Assembly: GCA_963793785.1 (NCBI GenBank)
Contig: CAWCBH010000003.1
Location: 1,798,001 to 1,862,000 of the forward strand
Direction: 5' to 3'
DNA: 64,000 bases
Origin: CAWCBH01 sp963793785
GTDB lineage: Bacteria; Actinomycetota; Thermoleophilia; Solirubrobacterales; 70-9
Below are positions 1 through 7,731 of the stretch, piece by piece (the first letter of the stretch is position 1; every line of letters begins with the position of its first letter). Below the pieces are notes generated by a model. The model was not told where the DNA came from. It saw only the letters and a program-made list of their open reading frames with translations, and ran no database searches. A program made the translations under genes and the position numbers.

Positions 1-1
1 C

Positions 2-358
2 GGCGGCCCCAGCGTCACCGTCAAGGTGCCGAAGGGCGGGCTGGTCGCGGTGCTGGCGGAGGCGACGATGCGCATCACCGGCGGCGGAGCCCAGAACGAG
101 GCCCAGGTGCGGCTCTTCGAGCCGTCGGCGCTGCCGACCTCACCGCAGATCCTCGGCACCGGCTCCAACGCCTTCGACACCCGCTTCACGGCGCCCGGCC
201 CGGGCAACCAGGCCGGAGCCGGCGGCGAGCTGCGAGGCGGCTGGCTGATCTTCTCGGCCGGAGCCGGCACGCGCACCTTCTCGCTGCGCTATTCGCGGCA
301 GGGCGGGGGCACGGCGATCTTCCAGAACCCGAAGCTCTGGGTCTCGGTGATCGGCTAG
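2..358 (+). CDS. C-terminal part of an unknown protein, cut by the window edge
   Basis: An open frame enters from the left edge and stops at 358, leaving about 118 residues. A GTG at 26 could be read as a start, but the frame is open upstream, so this is more likely the end of a longer protein. The visible part is rich in Gly and Ala and has alternating hydrophobic strands, with no cysteines and no motif I recognise. It could be a beta-rich domain of an extracellular protein. A strong hairpin follows 11 bases after the stop, so this gene probably ends its transcript. Function unknown. Confidence 0.55.
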   Translation, partial: GGPSVTVKVPKGGLVAVLAEATMRITGGGAQNEAQVRLFEPSALPTSPQILGTGSNAFDTRFTAPGPGNQAGAGGELRGGWLIFSAGAGTRTFSLRYSRQGGGTAIFQNPKLWVSVIG

Positions 359-369
359 AAGACGGCTTT

Positions 370-402
370 CGACGCGGCGCCGGTCGCCCCGGCGCCGCGT
401 CG
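370..402 (+). terminator. Perfect 14-bp hairpin, probable intrinsic terminator
   Basis: Bases 370-383 (CGACGCGGCGCCGG) pair perfectly with 389-402 around a 5-base loop. The stem lies 11 bases after the stop codon at 358. A T-rich stretch (cttctttt) appears only about 17 bases past the stem, so the classical U-run is weak. Position and perfect pairing make a terminator the likeliest role. Confidence 0.65.
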
Positions 403-498
403 TGGCCGCATTCTGCGGCTTCTTTTCGGCCGCACCCTTGCGTTACGTCTGACACGAAGGGCATTCTTCCCGCCGACCACCCCTACGGACGGAGAGGA

Positions 499-663
499 AT
501 GGCCAAGATCTTCGATCAGGAGCAGCCGAAGAGCTCGCTCGCGCAGAGCCTCAACGCGGCGTTCGCCGGCTGCGAAAAGTGGACCGTGGCCCCGCCCAGG
601 CGGCGGCTGGATCCGGCACCGTGGGTCGCCAAGCCTTCCGGCTTGGACGCCCCTCAGCGCTGA
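499..663 (+). CDS. Small hypothetical protein, 54 residues
   Basis: ATG at 499 opens a 54-codon frame ending in TGA at 661-663. A purine-rich site (GGAGAGG, 491-497) lies immediately upstream, slightly close but usable. The product begins MAKIFDQEQ, has one Cys and two Trp, and its second half is basic and proline-rich (APPRRRLDPAPW). I recognise no family, signal peptide or membrane segment. It stops one base short of the stop codon of the convergent ETF dehydrogenase. The upstream terminator suggests it has its own promoter. A short real gene is plausible, but chance coding in GC-rich DNA is not excluded. Confidence 0.45.
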   Translation: MAKIFDQEQPKSSLAQSLNAAFAGCEKWTVAPPRRRLDPAPWVAKPSGLDAPQR

Positions 664-664
664 G

Positions 665-2360
665 TCAGGTCTCCTGGTAAAGCGGCCCGTCGCCGCCCTC
701 GGGCAGCGTCAGCCGTCCGCCCTTGGCGGTGATCGCGCCGCACTGGACGCAGTTCGACGCCGTCACGTTGACGTCGACGACCGGCGGCGCCGTTCTCGAG
801 CTGCTCCTCGGGGATCTCGTAGACCTGCGCCGGGCACATCGAGACCCAGGTCTGGGCAATCTCGCGCGGGACCTTGGTCTGCACCCGGACGTGGTTGGGA
901 GCGTCGTCGCGGGTCGCGTTGCCTGAGAGGAAGACCGAGTCGAGCTTGTTGAAGGTCAGCTCGTTGTCGGGCTTGACGTACATCTCGCCCGCCTTGCCGA
1001 TCTCCATCTCGTGCTCGGCGTCGTCCTCGTTTTTCCAGTGGCCGCCGGGGAAGTAGCCCTGGCTGATCGTCATCGCCGAGGCCAGCGCGCCGCCGACGAA
1101 GAACCCCTTCGAGAACGGCTGCCGCATGTTGCGCGACTTGTAGATGTCCTTCTCGATCAGCGAGTTGTGGACCTTCTCGTCGTAGGCCTCGAAGTTGACC
1201 GAGTCCTGCTTCAGCGCCGCGACGATCGCCTCCGCCGCGTACATGCCGGCGTGCATCGCGTAGTGGACGCCCTTCAGCTCCGGCACGTTGACCATGCTCG
1301 CGGCGTCGCCGGCGATCACCATCCCCGGCACCGCGAGGCGCTTCGGCATCGACCAGTAGCCGCCGGAGGGGATCGTCTTCGCTCCCCAGCCGATCCGCTT
1401 CCCGCCGGCGAGGATGTCGCGCACGAACGGGTGCGTCTTCAGCAGCTGCAGCGCGTCGTGGCAGCTGAAGGTCGCGTCGGTGTAGTCGAGCCCGACGACC
1501 AGGCCGATGCAGACCTTGTCCTCGCCCATCGGGTAGATGAAGGAGCCGCCGAACTCGTTGTGGCGCGGGGCCTTGCGCAGCGGCCAGCCCATCGTGTGGA
1601 TGACGCGATCGAGCGGCTTTTCGACCTCCCAGACCTCCTTCACGCCGAGCTCCCAGCGCATCGGGTCGGCGCCGTGGAGGTCGAAGTAGTCAAGCGCCGC
1701 GTAGGTCAGGTGGCCGAGCGTTCCCTCGGCGAGCACGGTCGCCTTGGCGACCACGTCCGAGCCGGGCTCGAAGTTGCCCAGCTCCTCCCCGCCGCGGCCC
1801 CGACCGCGGTCGCCGGAGCGAACCCCCTTCACGATCCGGTCCTCGACCAGCAACTTCGTGGCGGCAGTCTCTGAGAGCAGGTAGACGCCGGCCTCCTCGG
1901 CCTTCTCGCCCAGGAACCGGCCCAGCTTGGCGACCGAGGTGACGTAGTTGCCGTGGTTGCGGAAGTTGGGCGGCATCGGCTTCAGCGGCAGGGCCCGCTT
2001 CGGCGTCAGCAGATAGACCGCGTCCTTGGTGACCTCCTGGTAGACCGGCCACTCCGAGGGGTCGAGGTCGGGAAACAGCTCCCGCATCGCCGAGGGACGC
2101 ATGTTGGCCCCCGAGAGGAGGTGTGCGCCGGCGACCTTGCCCTTCTCGATCACCGCCACCGGCACCTCGCCGAGCCGCTCGGTCAGCTCCGGCTCGTCCT
2201 CCAGCAGCTGCATCACCTTGATCGCGCAGGCGAGGCCGGCCGGCCCACCGCCGACGATCGCGACACCTACCTCGATCCGTTCCTCCTCGGCGTCGGTCGG
2301 CGGCCCGACCACGTCGGCCGCGTCGAACGGCGGCGGGAAATCGACCGGCGCTACAGCCAC
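665..2360 (-). CDS. Electron transfer flavoprotein dehydrogenase (ETF:quinone oxidoreductase), one frameshift
   Basis: Passes electrons from reduced ETF to membrane quinone (probably menaquinone), closing the fatty and amino acid dehydrogenase pathway. The N-terminus has the FAD-binding motif VGGGPAGLACAI, and the body matches the ETF-QO family. Near 782 the frame breaks. Removing one base (GCCGGTC to GCCGTC) joins the body to the proper C-terminus, which ends GGDGPLYQET. The C-terminal iron-sulfur region has CPAQVYE and then NCVQCGAIT. The human enzyme has a third clustered Cys in that second motif (NCVHCKTC), replaced here by Ile. Last gene of the operon etfB-etfA-this gene, 6 bases after etfA. 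Confidence 0.88.
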
Positions 2361-2366
2361 CGGGGC

Positions 2367-3341
2367 CTAACCTCCCTTCTTGGCCTTGATCGCCTCGGTC
2401 AGCTTGGGGACGATCTTGTGCAGGTCGCCAACGACCCCGAGGTCGGAGAACTCGAAGATCGGCGCGTTCGGGTCCTTGTTGATCGCGAGGATGTTCTCCG
2501 AGCTCTGCATCCCGACCTTGTGCTGGATCGCGCCGGAGATGCCCGCCGCGAGATAGAGCTTCGGCGCCACCGTCTTGCCGGTCTGGCCGATCTGGGCGGC
2601 ATAGGGGTACCAGCCCGCATCGACGACCGCCCGGGTTGCCGCGACCGCGCCGCCCATCGACTCCGCGAGCTGCTCGCAGAGCTCGAACCCCTCCTTGGCG
2701 CCGAGGCCGCGGCCGCCGCCGACGAGGATGTCGGCGTCCTCGATGTTGACGTCGGCGCCGCGCTGCTCGCCGCGCTGCACCATCGTCGCCTTCCCCGACC
2801 AGGCGGAGAGCTCGACCTCGACGTCGGTGACCTCGGCCGTGCCGCCGGACTCGTTGGCGTCGAAGGCGTTGAGGCGGCCGATGATGATTCCGGGCTCCGA
2901 GACATAGCCGACGTCGGCCACCTCGGAGTCCTGGAGGATCGGGCGCTCGGCGACGAGCTTGCCGTCGGAGACCTTGACCTGGGTCACCTCCATCGTCACC
3001 CCGGCGCCTAGGCGGGCGGTGAGGCCGGCGCCGATCTCGAACCCGAGCAGACCGCCGCCGAACAGCGCGTAGCCGTAGCCCTCATCGCCGATCACCTTCG
3101 CCATCACGTCGACGATCGGCTGGGCCAGGCCCTCGGGCACGTCCTTGGCGCGAAAGACCTTCGCGGCGCCGTAGTTGCCGAGACCCGCGCAGGCGTCGTC
3201 GGCCACGTCGCCGACCACCACCGCGGCGGCTTCCCCGCCCAGCTCACCCGCAAGCCTGGCGGCCTCGGAGATCGCGCCGAGCGAGTTGTTGTTGAAGTTT
3301 CCCTCGTCGTCGTGGAGCGCGTAGACCAAGATGCCAGCCAT
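2367..3341 (-). CDS. etfA: Electron transfer flavoprotein alpha subunit
   Basis: 324 residues, the usual length. EtfA carries the FAD of the soluble ETF heterodimer that accepts electrons from acyl-CoA dehydrogenases. The C-terminal FAD domain shows family signatures GGRGLGAKEGF, QIGQTGKTVAPKLY and GISGAIQHKVGM. The N-terminal half is the Rossmann-like domain shared with EtfB. The start codon abuts the etfB stop (3342-3344), so the two are translationally coupled and made in equal amounts. The dehydrogenase for the quinone pool follows directly. The acyl-CoA dehydrogenase at 40693 is a potential donor in the same window. Confidence 0.95.
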   Translation of the reverse strand: MAGILVYALHDDEGNFNNNSLGAISEAARLAGELGGEAAAVVVGDVADDACAGLGNYGAAKVFRAKDVPEGLAQPIVDVMAKVIGDEGYGYALFGGGLLGFEIGAGLTARLGAGVTMEVTQVKVSDGKLVAERPILQDSEVADVGYVSEPGIIIGRLNAFDANESGGTAEVTDVEVELSAWSGKATMVQRGEQRGADVNIEDADILVGGGRGLGAKEGFELCEQLAESMGGAVAATRAVVDAGWYPYAAQIGQTGKTVAPKLYLAAGISGAIQHKVGMQSSENILAINKDPNAPIFEFSDLGVVGDLHKIVPKLTEAIKAKKGG

Positions 3342-4133
3342 CTAGATCAGCTTCCTTTCGTCCATCCAGGCGACGATCTTCTCGACCGTCTCGTTTGTGT
3401 CCTCGTCCTCGATGATCTCGCCGGCCTCCTTCTGAGGCGGCGGGTTCAGCGCCAGCACCGTGGTCATCGAGCCGCCTTCGCCGACCTTGTCGGACTCGAT
3501 GCCGACGTCGCCGGCGGCCTTGGTGTCGAGCTGCTTCTTCTTCGCGCCCATGATCGCCTTCAGGGACGGGTAGCGGGGCTCGTTGATCGCGTCGCCGACG
3601 CTGATCACCGCCGGAAGCTCGACCGAAACGGTGTCGTAGCCGTACTCGGCCTGGCGCTCGCAGCGCAGCTTGCCGTCCTCGACGTCGATCTTGATCACCT
3701 GCGTAAGCGAGGGCATCTGCAGGTGGTCGGCGACGACGGCGCCGATCGTGTAGCACTCGCCGTCGTCGGACTGCTGGCCCAGCAGGACCAGGTCCGGGCT
3801 CTCGGACTCCAGCACCTTGGCCAGCGCGTATCCGGTCGCGCAGACGTCGGATCCCTGGAGTGCCGAATCGGACAGATGCACGGAGCGATCGGCGCCCAGG
3901 GCGACAGCCTTGTGGAGGGCGCGGGCGGCCGAATCGGGGCCCATCGTCACCGCGACGACCTCCTCGATTCCGATCTCGCCGCCCTCCTTGATCTGCATCG
4001 CAGCCTCAATCGCGTGGGTGTCGAACGGATTGAGGTTCTTCTCGCCGCCCCGGTCGAGGCGCATCGTGTCGGGGTCGATGCGCTTCTGGACCGCGGCGTC
4101 CGGGACCTCTTTGACCAGGACGCAGATCTTCAA
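3342..4133 (-). CDS. etfB: Electron transfer flavoprotein beta subunit
   Basis: 263 residues with the typical EtfB opening MKICVLVKEVPDAAVQK and the AMP-binding segment around VAVTMGPDSAARALHKAVALG. First gene of the etf operon. The start is TTG at 4131-4133. It is supported by a strong AAGGAGG site at 4140-4146 with a 6-base spacer. Upstream lie a possible -10 box (TAATAT, 4167-4172) and a 24-bp dyad resembling a TetR-type FadR operator, so expression is probably induced by acyl-CoAs or a related ligand. Confidence 0.95.
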   Translation of the reverse strand: MKICVLVKEVPDAAVQKRIDPDTMRLDRGGEKNLNPFDTHAIEAAMQIKEGGEIGIEEVVAVTMGPDSAARALHKAVALGADRSVHLSDSALQGSDVCATGYALAKVLESESPDLVLLGQQSDDGECYTIGAVVADHLQMPSLTQVIKIDVEDGKLRCERQAEYGYDTVSVELPAVISVGDAINEPRYPSLKAIMGAKKKQLDTKAAGDVGIESDKVGEGGSMTTVLALNPPPQKEAGEIIEDEDTNETVEKIVAWMDERKLI

Positions 4134-4166
4134 GTCGAGCCTCCTTGGGGCCGGTTGCGGGCGGGG

Positions 4167-4172
4167 ATATTA
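4167..4172 (-). promoter_or_regulatory. Possible -10 box of the etf operon
   Basis: TAATAT on the minus strand, 33 bases before the etfB start codon. No clear -35 hexamer sits 17 bases upstream; that position abuts and partly overlaps the dyad at 4188-4211, which suggests operator control. Confidence 0.4.
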
Positions 4173-4187
4173 GCGGCTGGCGAGACT

Positions 4188-4211
4188 GGTTGACTGACCA
4201 GTCAATCAACC
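4188..4211. promoter_or_regulatory. 24-bp dyad, TetR/FadR-type operator candidate
   Basis: The dyad has half-sites GGTTGACTGACC and AGTCAATCAACC, with 10 of 12 positions pairing. Its core fits the spacing TGAnTGAC-nn-GTCAnTCA, like the fatty-acid regulator boxes bound by TetR-family FadR proteins of Bacillus and related bacteria. It sits between the SDR stop and etfB, overlapping where the -35 of the etf promoter should be. No TetR gene lies in this window, so the regulator must be encoded elsewhere. Confidence 0.65.
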
Positions 4212-4235
4212 TTTTCCGCCCTGCCGCCCCGCCAT

Positions 4236-5186
4236 TCAGCCGAGGCCGGCGAGGCTCCGGCAGACCTCGAACAGCCGCCGCCGCTCGTCGCCGTTCTCCC
4301 GGGTCCAGGGGACGCGGTGCTTGGGGCGCGGCCGGCGGTCGTGCCAGAACCGGCCGGTGCTGCGGCCGGCCTCGGGGGAGCCGGCGAGCCAGACGATCGT
4401 GTCGGCGCCCTGGCGGCGATCGCGCAGCAACGGCCCCATGATGCGATTGAAGCGGGGCAGCGAGCTCTCGATCCCGGGCGTCGATACCCAGCCGGGATGC
4501 ATCGAGTGGACGCTGATCCGATCGGCGGCCAGGCGCCGGCCCCACTCCTCTGTGAGGATCACCTGGGCTCGCTTCGCGTGGGCGTAGAAGCGGGGCCCGT
4601 CGAACTCATGCCGCTCCAGCTGCGGGTCCTCGACGTCGATTCGCTGCGTGTACATGCCTCCCGAGGAGACGTTGACGATCCGCGCCGGGGCGCTTTCGCG
4701 AAGCAGCGGGACGAGCAGGGAAGTGAGCAGGAACGGCCCGAGGACGTTGGTGGCGAAGCTGAGCTCGAACCCCTCCTCGGTATGGGCGCGTTCAGACGGC
4801 AGCATGCCGGCGTTGTTGACCAGCACGTGTAACGGCTGCCCGGCTTCGACGAGCGCCTCGGCCAGGGCACGGACCGAAGCGAGGCTGGAGACGTCGCAGA
4901 GGTGCAGCTCCAGGGTGTCTGACCCGGTCGTTTCCGCGATCTTGGCCTGTGCCCGCTCAGCCTTTTCTCGGTCGCGAGCGACCAACAGCACCGCCGCCCC
5001 CGCCCGGGCGAGCTCCTCGCAGGCGGCCTCGCCGATGCCCGAGGTCGCGCCGGTGACCAACACCCGGCGGCCTTCCAGGTCGAGCGGGCCGTGATCGACG
5101 ATCCGCTCACGGACGCGGTAGCCGAGGCTGGTGTAGCCCGGCACCACCGTCCAGTCCATCAGCTTGTCAACCGCGCTCCCGAGCAT
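4236..5186 (-). CDS. Short-chain dehydrogenase/reductase (DHRS12-like)
   Basis: 316 residues. Classical SDR features are present: cofactor loop TGATSGIG near residue 45, NNAG, active-site Ser in NVSSGGMY, and catalytic Tyr and Lys in YAHAK. The 35-residue N-terminal extension before the Rossmann fold and the C-terminus resemble the DHRS12 subgroup. The substrate is unknown, with a lipid or other hydrophobic carbonyl plausible. It ends about 100 bases before etfB on the same strand, but the operator and promoter between them argue for separate regulation. The start codon is ATG at 5186. Confidence 0.85.
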   Translation of the reverse strand: MLGSAVDKLMDWTVVPGYTSLGYRVRERIVDHGPLDLEGRRVLVTGATSGIGEAACEELARAGAAVLLVARDREKAERAQAKIAETTGSDTLELHLCDVSSLASVRALAEALVEAGQPLHVLVNNAGMLPSERAHTEEGFELSFATNVLGPFLLTSLLVPLLRESAPARIVNVSSGGMYTQRIDVEDPQLERHEFDGPRFYAHAKRAQVILTEEWGRRLAADRISVHSMHPGWVSTPGIESSLPRFNRIMGPLLRDRRQGADTIVWLAGSPEAGRSTGRFWHDRRPRPKHRVPWTRENGDERRRLFEVCRSLAGLG

Positions 5187-5238
5187 GGTGGAGGTTGTTA
5201 CGGCGGCGGCGGCGGGGCGGATGCGCGATCGGGCGGGG

Positions 5239-7638
5239 TCAGCGGCGCGGGCGGTTCACGACTTCGCAGCCGCGGGTGATGTCTCGCCGGTCGACGACGG
5301 CGCGATCGCGGCCCTTGTTGCAGGCGACGAGGTCGCGGCCGCCACCGCGGGCGCGAATCAGGTCATGCCCCGGACCGGCCTGGATCCGATCACTCCCCTT
5401 GTGACGGTCGGTGATCGCGTCGAACCCACGGCCACCGACGATCCGGTCGCGAGCCGGTCCGCCGCGCAGGTCGTCGGAGCCGTTGCCGCCCCGCAACAGG
5501 TCCCGGCCCCGCTGCCCGAAGACACAGTCGTTCCCGGCCCGGGCGCTGATCCGGTCGCGGCCCCCGGCGCCGACGATCTTGTCGCCGCCGATGCTGCCGA
5601 CAAGCGGCTCGGAGCGGTTCGATCCCCTGACGACGATCCCGCAGGGGCCGGGATCACCGAAGTCGGGCGCCCCGCCGGTCCCGGGCGGCGGCGCGTTCGG
5701 GTCAGGTGGTGGCGGCGCATTCGGATCGGGCGGCGGTGGTGGTGGCGAGTCGGGGGGCAGCGGCGCCGGCGAGGAGAGCGGCGCCGGCGGCAGCGTGACC
5801 TTGTAGATGTCGATCGCGTTGCGGCCCGCCTCGCCGAGGCTGAAGTCGCCGGTCGCTCCCCAGTAGGTGAACGAGCCGTCGGGGTTTTGCAGCACCTTGA
5901 AGATGTGCGAGACCCACTCGTTGGCGTTGGCGGGGATGAAGAAGCCGGCCTCCTCGAAGCGCACCGTGCCGTCGGTGTTCTCGACGAAGTCGACCACCTG
6001 CGTGCCCTGCGAGTACCAGCCCATGAAGATGCGGTTCTGGCCGGGGATCTGCTGGAAGACATGGGCGGTGCAGACGGTGCCGCGCGGCTGGGTGCGGATC
6101 GGGGCCCGGTAGATCGCCTTCGCGCCCTCGGGGGTGCGGGCGTAGGCCGCGAAGGCATCCTGGGGGTTGGCCGGCGGGGTTGCCGAGAGGCCGCCGCGCC
6201 GGTAGAAGTGGATGCCGCCGTTGCCGGCCAGGTTGTCGCCGGCCGGAGAGCAGGAGGCGCCGGGCGGCGTGATGCCGCCGCCGCGCTCGTCGGTCGCGAT
6301 CAGCAGCCTGCCGGAGTTGCTCAGCTCCGCCTCGTGGTTGAAGTCGATGTCCTCCTTGGAGTTGAAGGCCGGGGTGGCAGCGCCGCCGGCGCCGCGGCCC
6401 TGGTGGTAGATGCTGCCCCGGTACTGCACCCCGGTCAGCGAGGGAGCGCCGCTGGCGAGCCAAGTGGGTACGTCGAGCTCGGCATCGGTGTCGGCGTCCA
6501 GGTTGACGCAGTCGGTGACCATCGCGTCCGTCTGGAAGGGCACCGTCGACGAGCTCGGCCGCACTCTGCAGGGCAGCGGCGTGCCCTGGGGCACGTCGTC
6601 GGAGAAGTCCGAGGGGGTGCCGTTGTCGCCGAAGGCTCCGCCCACGTCGAGCTCGATCAGGGCGTTGCCGCTGCCGCAGGTGAGGATGTCGCTGGGGTAG
6701 ACCTCGAGCTCATGGCAGCCGAAGATCGCGCTGGCGCCGGTCTTCAGCGTGTGGCCCAGCGCCATATCCGCGGTCGGGTAGCGGTAGCGGTAGACAGTCG
6801 GGCGGCAGGCGGTGCGCTTCGCTTCCAAGGTCGTCCCGGCCGGGAAGTTCATGCAGCTCGAGAGGTTGACGACCTCGAAGCCGTCGAGGTCGAGGCGATC
6901 ACCCGAGCCGGGGACCTCGTTCTGGCGCTGGCCGTTTACGTAGTTCAGGTTGTCGGAGGTGACCGCGTAGGCGATGTGGGGGCGCTTGGGATCGATGTTG
7001 ACCGTGTGGGCCTCGCCGATGTGGCTGATCAGGCCGATCTCGACCGGATCGGCGGGGTTGGTGACGTCGACGATCTCCAGGCCCCCCTGCGGCGCCGAGT
7101 TGAGGCCAAAAAGGCCCTGGTCGTGACAGCGACCCTCGGCGTCTGAGGAGTCGATCAGCAGCTGGGTGTCGGCGGTGACGACGAACGGGTTGCTGGCGTT
7201 GAGGATCGCGTGGCCCTTCGGCGTCGCCTCGATGTCGTGCTGGAGCCCCGTCGCCGCCGCCGGGTTGCTGAGGCAGCTGGCGGAGGGATGGGCGGAGACG
7301 AACTCCGGCTCGACCCTGGCGCCGCGGGTCAGTCGGATGATCGTCTGACCGCCGCCGTTGGGCCCGATCGCGAGCGTGCCGACGGAGGCGTAGGTGTCGC
7401 CGCCGCGGGTGAAGAAGTCGATGTCGGTGTGCGGGTTGCCGGTGACGATCGTGTCGATCAGCTCCCACTCGGCTCCGGGACCGCCGGAGGTGAAGGTGGC
7501 CGGCGGAGCGCTCGGCGGGCCAAATGGCGGCGCCGGGTGATCGAGGAAGTGGCCGGCCGCGGCGATCGCGGGCAGCGCCAGCAGCGCCGCCAGGGCGGAG
7601 GCGAAGATGATGCGAAGTCCCCTCCCGCAGGAACCCAC
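5239..7638 (-). CDS. Secreted LVIVD-like protein with proline linker and RTX-like tail
   Basis: 799 residues. A signal peptide opens the protein (hydrophobic FASALAALLALPAIAAAG). A large beta-rich body follows with stretches such as GLEIVDVTNPADPVEIGLI, typical of LVIVD/beta-propeller proteins. Then comes a linker of repeated PPPDPNAPP units, and last about 150 residues of Gly-Asp repeats (for example RDLLRGGNGSDDLRGG) like calcium-binding RTX repeats. Probably exported and surface-associated, with a calcium-dependent tail. Start chosen as GTG at 7638; no in-frame ATG precedes the signal peptide. Substrate or ligand unknown. The next gene upstream shares a similar tail. Confidence 0.75.
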   Translation of the reverse strand: MGSCGRGLRIIFASALAALLALPAIAAAGHFLDHPAPPFGPPSAPPATFTSGGPGAEWELIDTIVTGNPHTDIDFFTRGGDTYASVGTLAIGPNGGGQTIIRLTRGARVEPEFVSAHPSASCLSNPAAATGLQHDIEATPKGHAILNASNPFVVTADTQLLIDSSDAEGRCHDQGLFGLNSAPQGGLEIVDVTNPADPVEIGLISHIGEAHTVNIDPKRPHIAYAVTSDNLNYVNGQRQNEVPGSGDRLDLDGFEVVNLSSCMNFPAGTTLEAKRTACRPTVYRYRYPTADMALGHTLKTGASAIFGCHELEVYPSDILTCGSGNALIELDVGGAFGDNGTPSDFSDDVPQGTPLPCRVRPSSSTVPFQTDAMVTDCVNLDADTDAELDVPTWLASGAPSLTGVQYRGSIYHQGRGAGGAATPAFNSKEDIDFNHEAELSNSGRLLIATDERGGGITPPGASCSPAGDNLAGNGGIHFYRRGGLSATPPANPQDAFAAYARTPEGAKAIYRAPIRTQPRGTVCTAHVFQQIPGQNRIFMGWYSQGTQVVDFVENTDGTVRFEEAGFFIPANANEWVSHIFKVLQNPDGSFTYWGATGDFSLGEAGRNAIDIYKVTLPPAPLSSPAPLPPDSPPPPPPDPNAPPPPDPNAPPPGTGGAPDFGDPGPCGIVVRGSNRSEPLVGSIGGDKIVGAGGRDRISARAGNDCVFGQRGRDLLRGGNGSDDLRGGPARDRIVGGRGFDAITDRHKGSDRIQAGPGHDLIRARGGGRDLVACNKGRDRAVVDRRDITRGCEVVNRPRR

Positions 7639-7731
7639 GGGGCCAGGCTACCCCTTTTGAGGCCCCGTTACACGCGATCCCCGACGGCCGGGATGGCCGC
7701 CGGGGACCTCACGTGCTGAGCGCCGGTCCGG

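Noticed and set aside
5164..7146. 660-residue plus-strand frame opposite the LVIVD-like gene
   Set aside because: It is Arg/Val/Gly-rich mirror coding of a gene with signal peptide, linker and repeats on the minus strand. Similar long antisense frames at 1011-1874, 1953-3011, 18711-20225 and 30828-33170 are rejected for the same reason.
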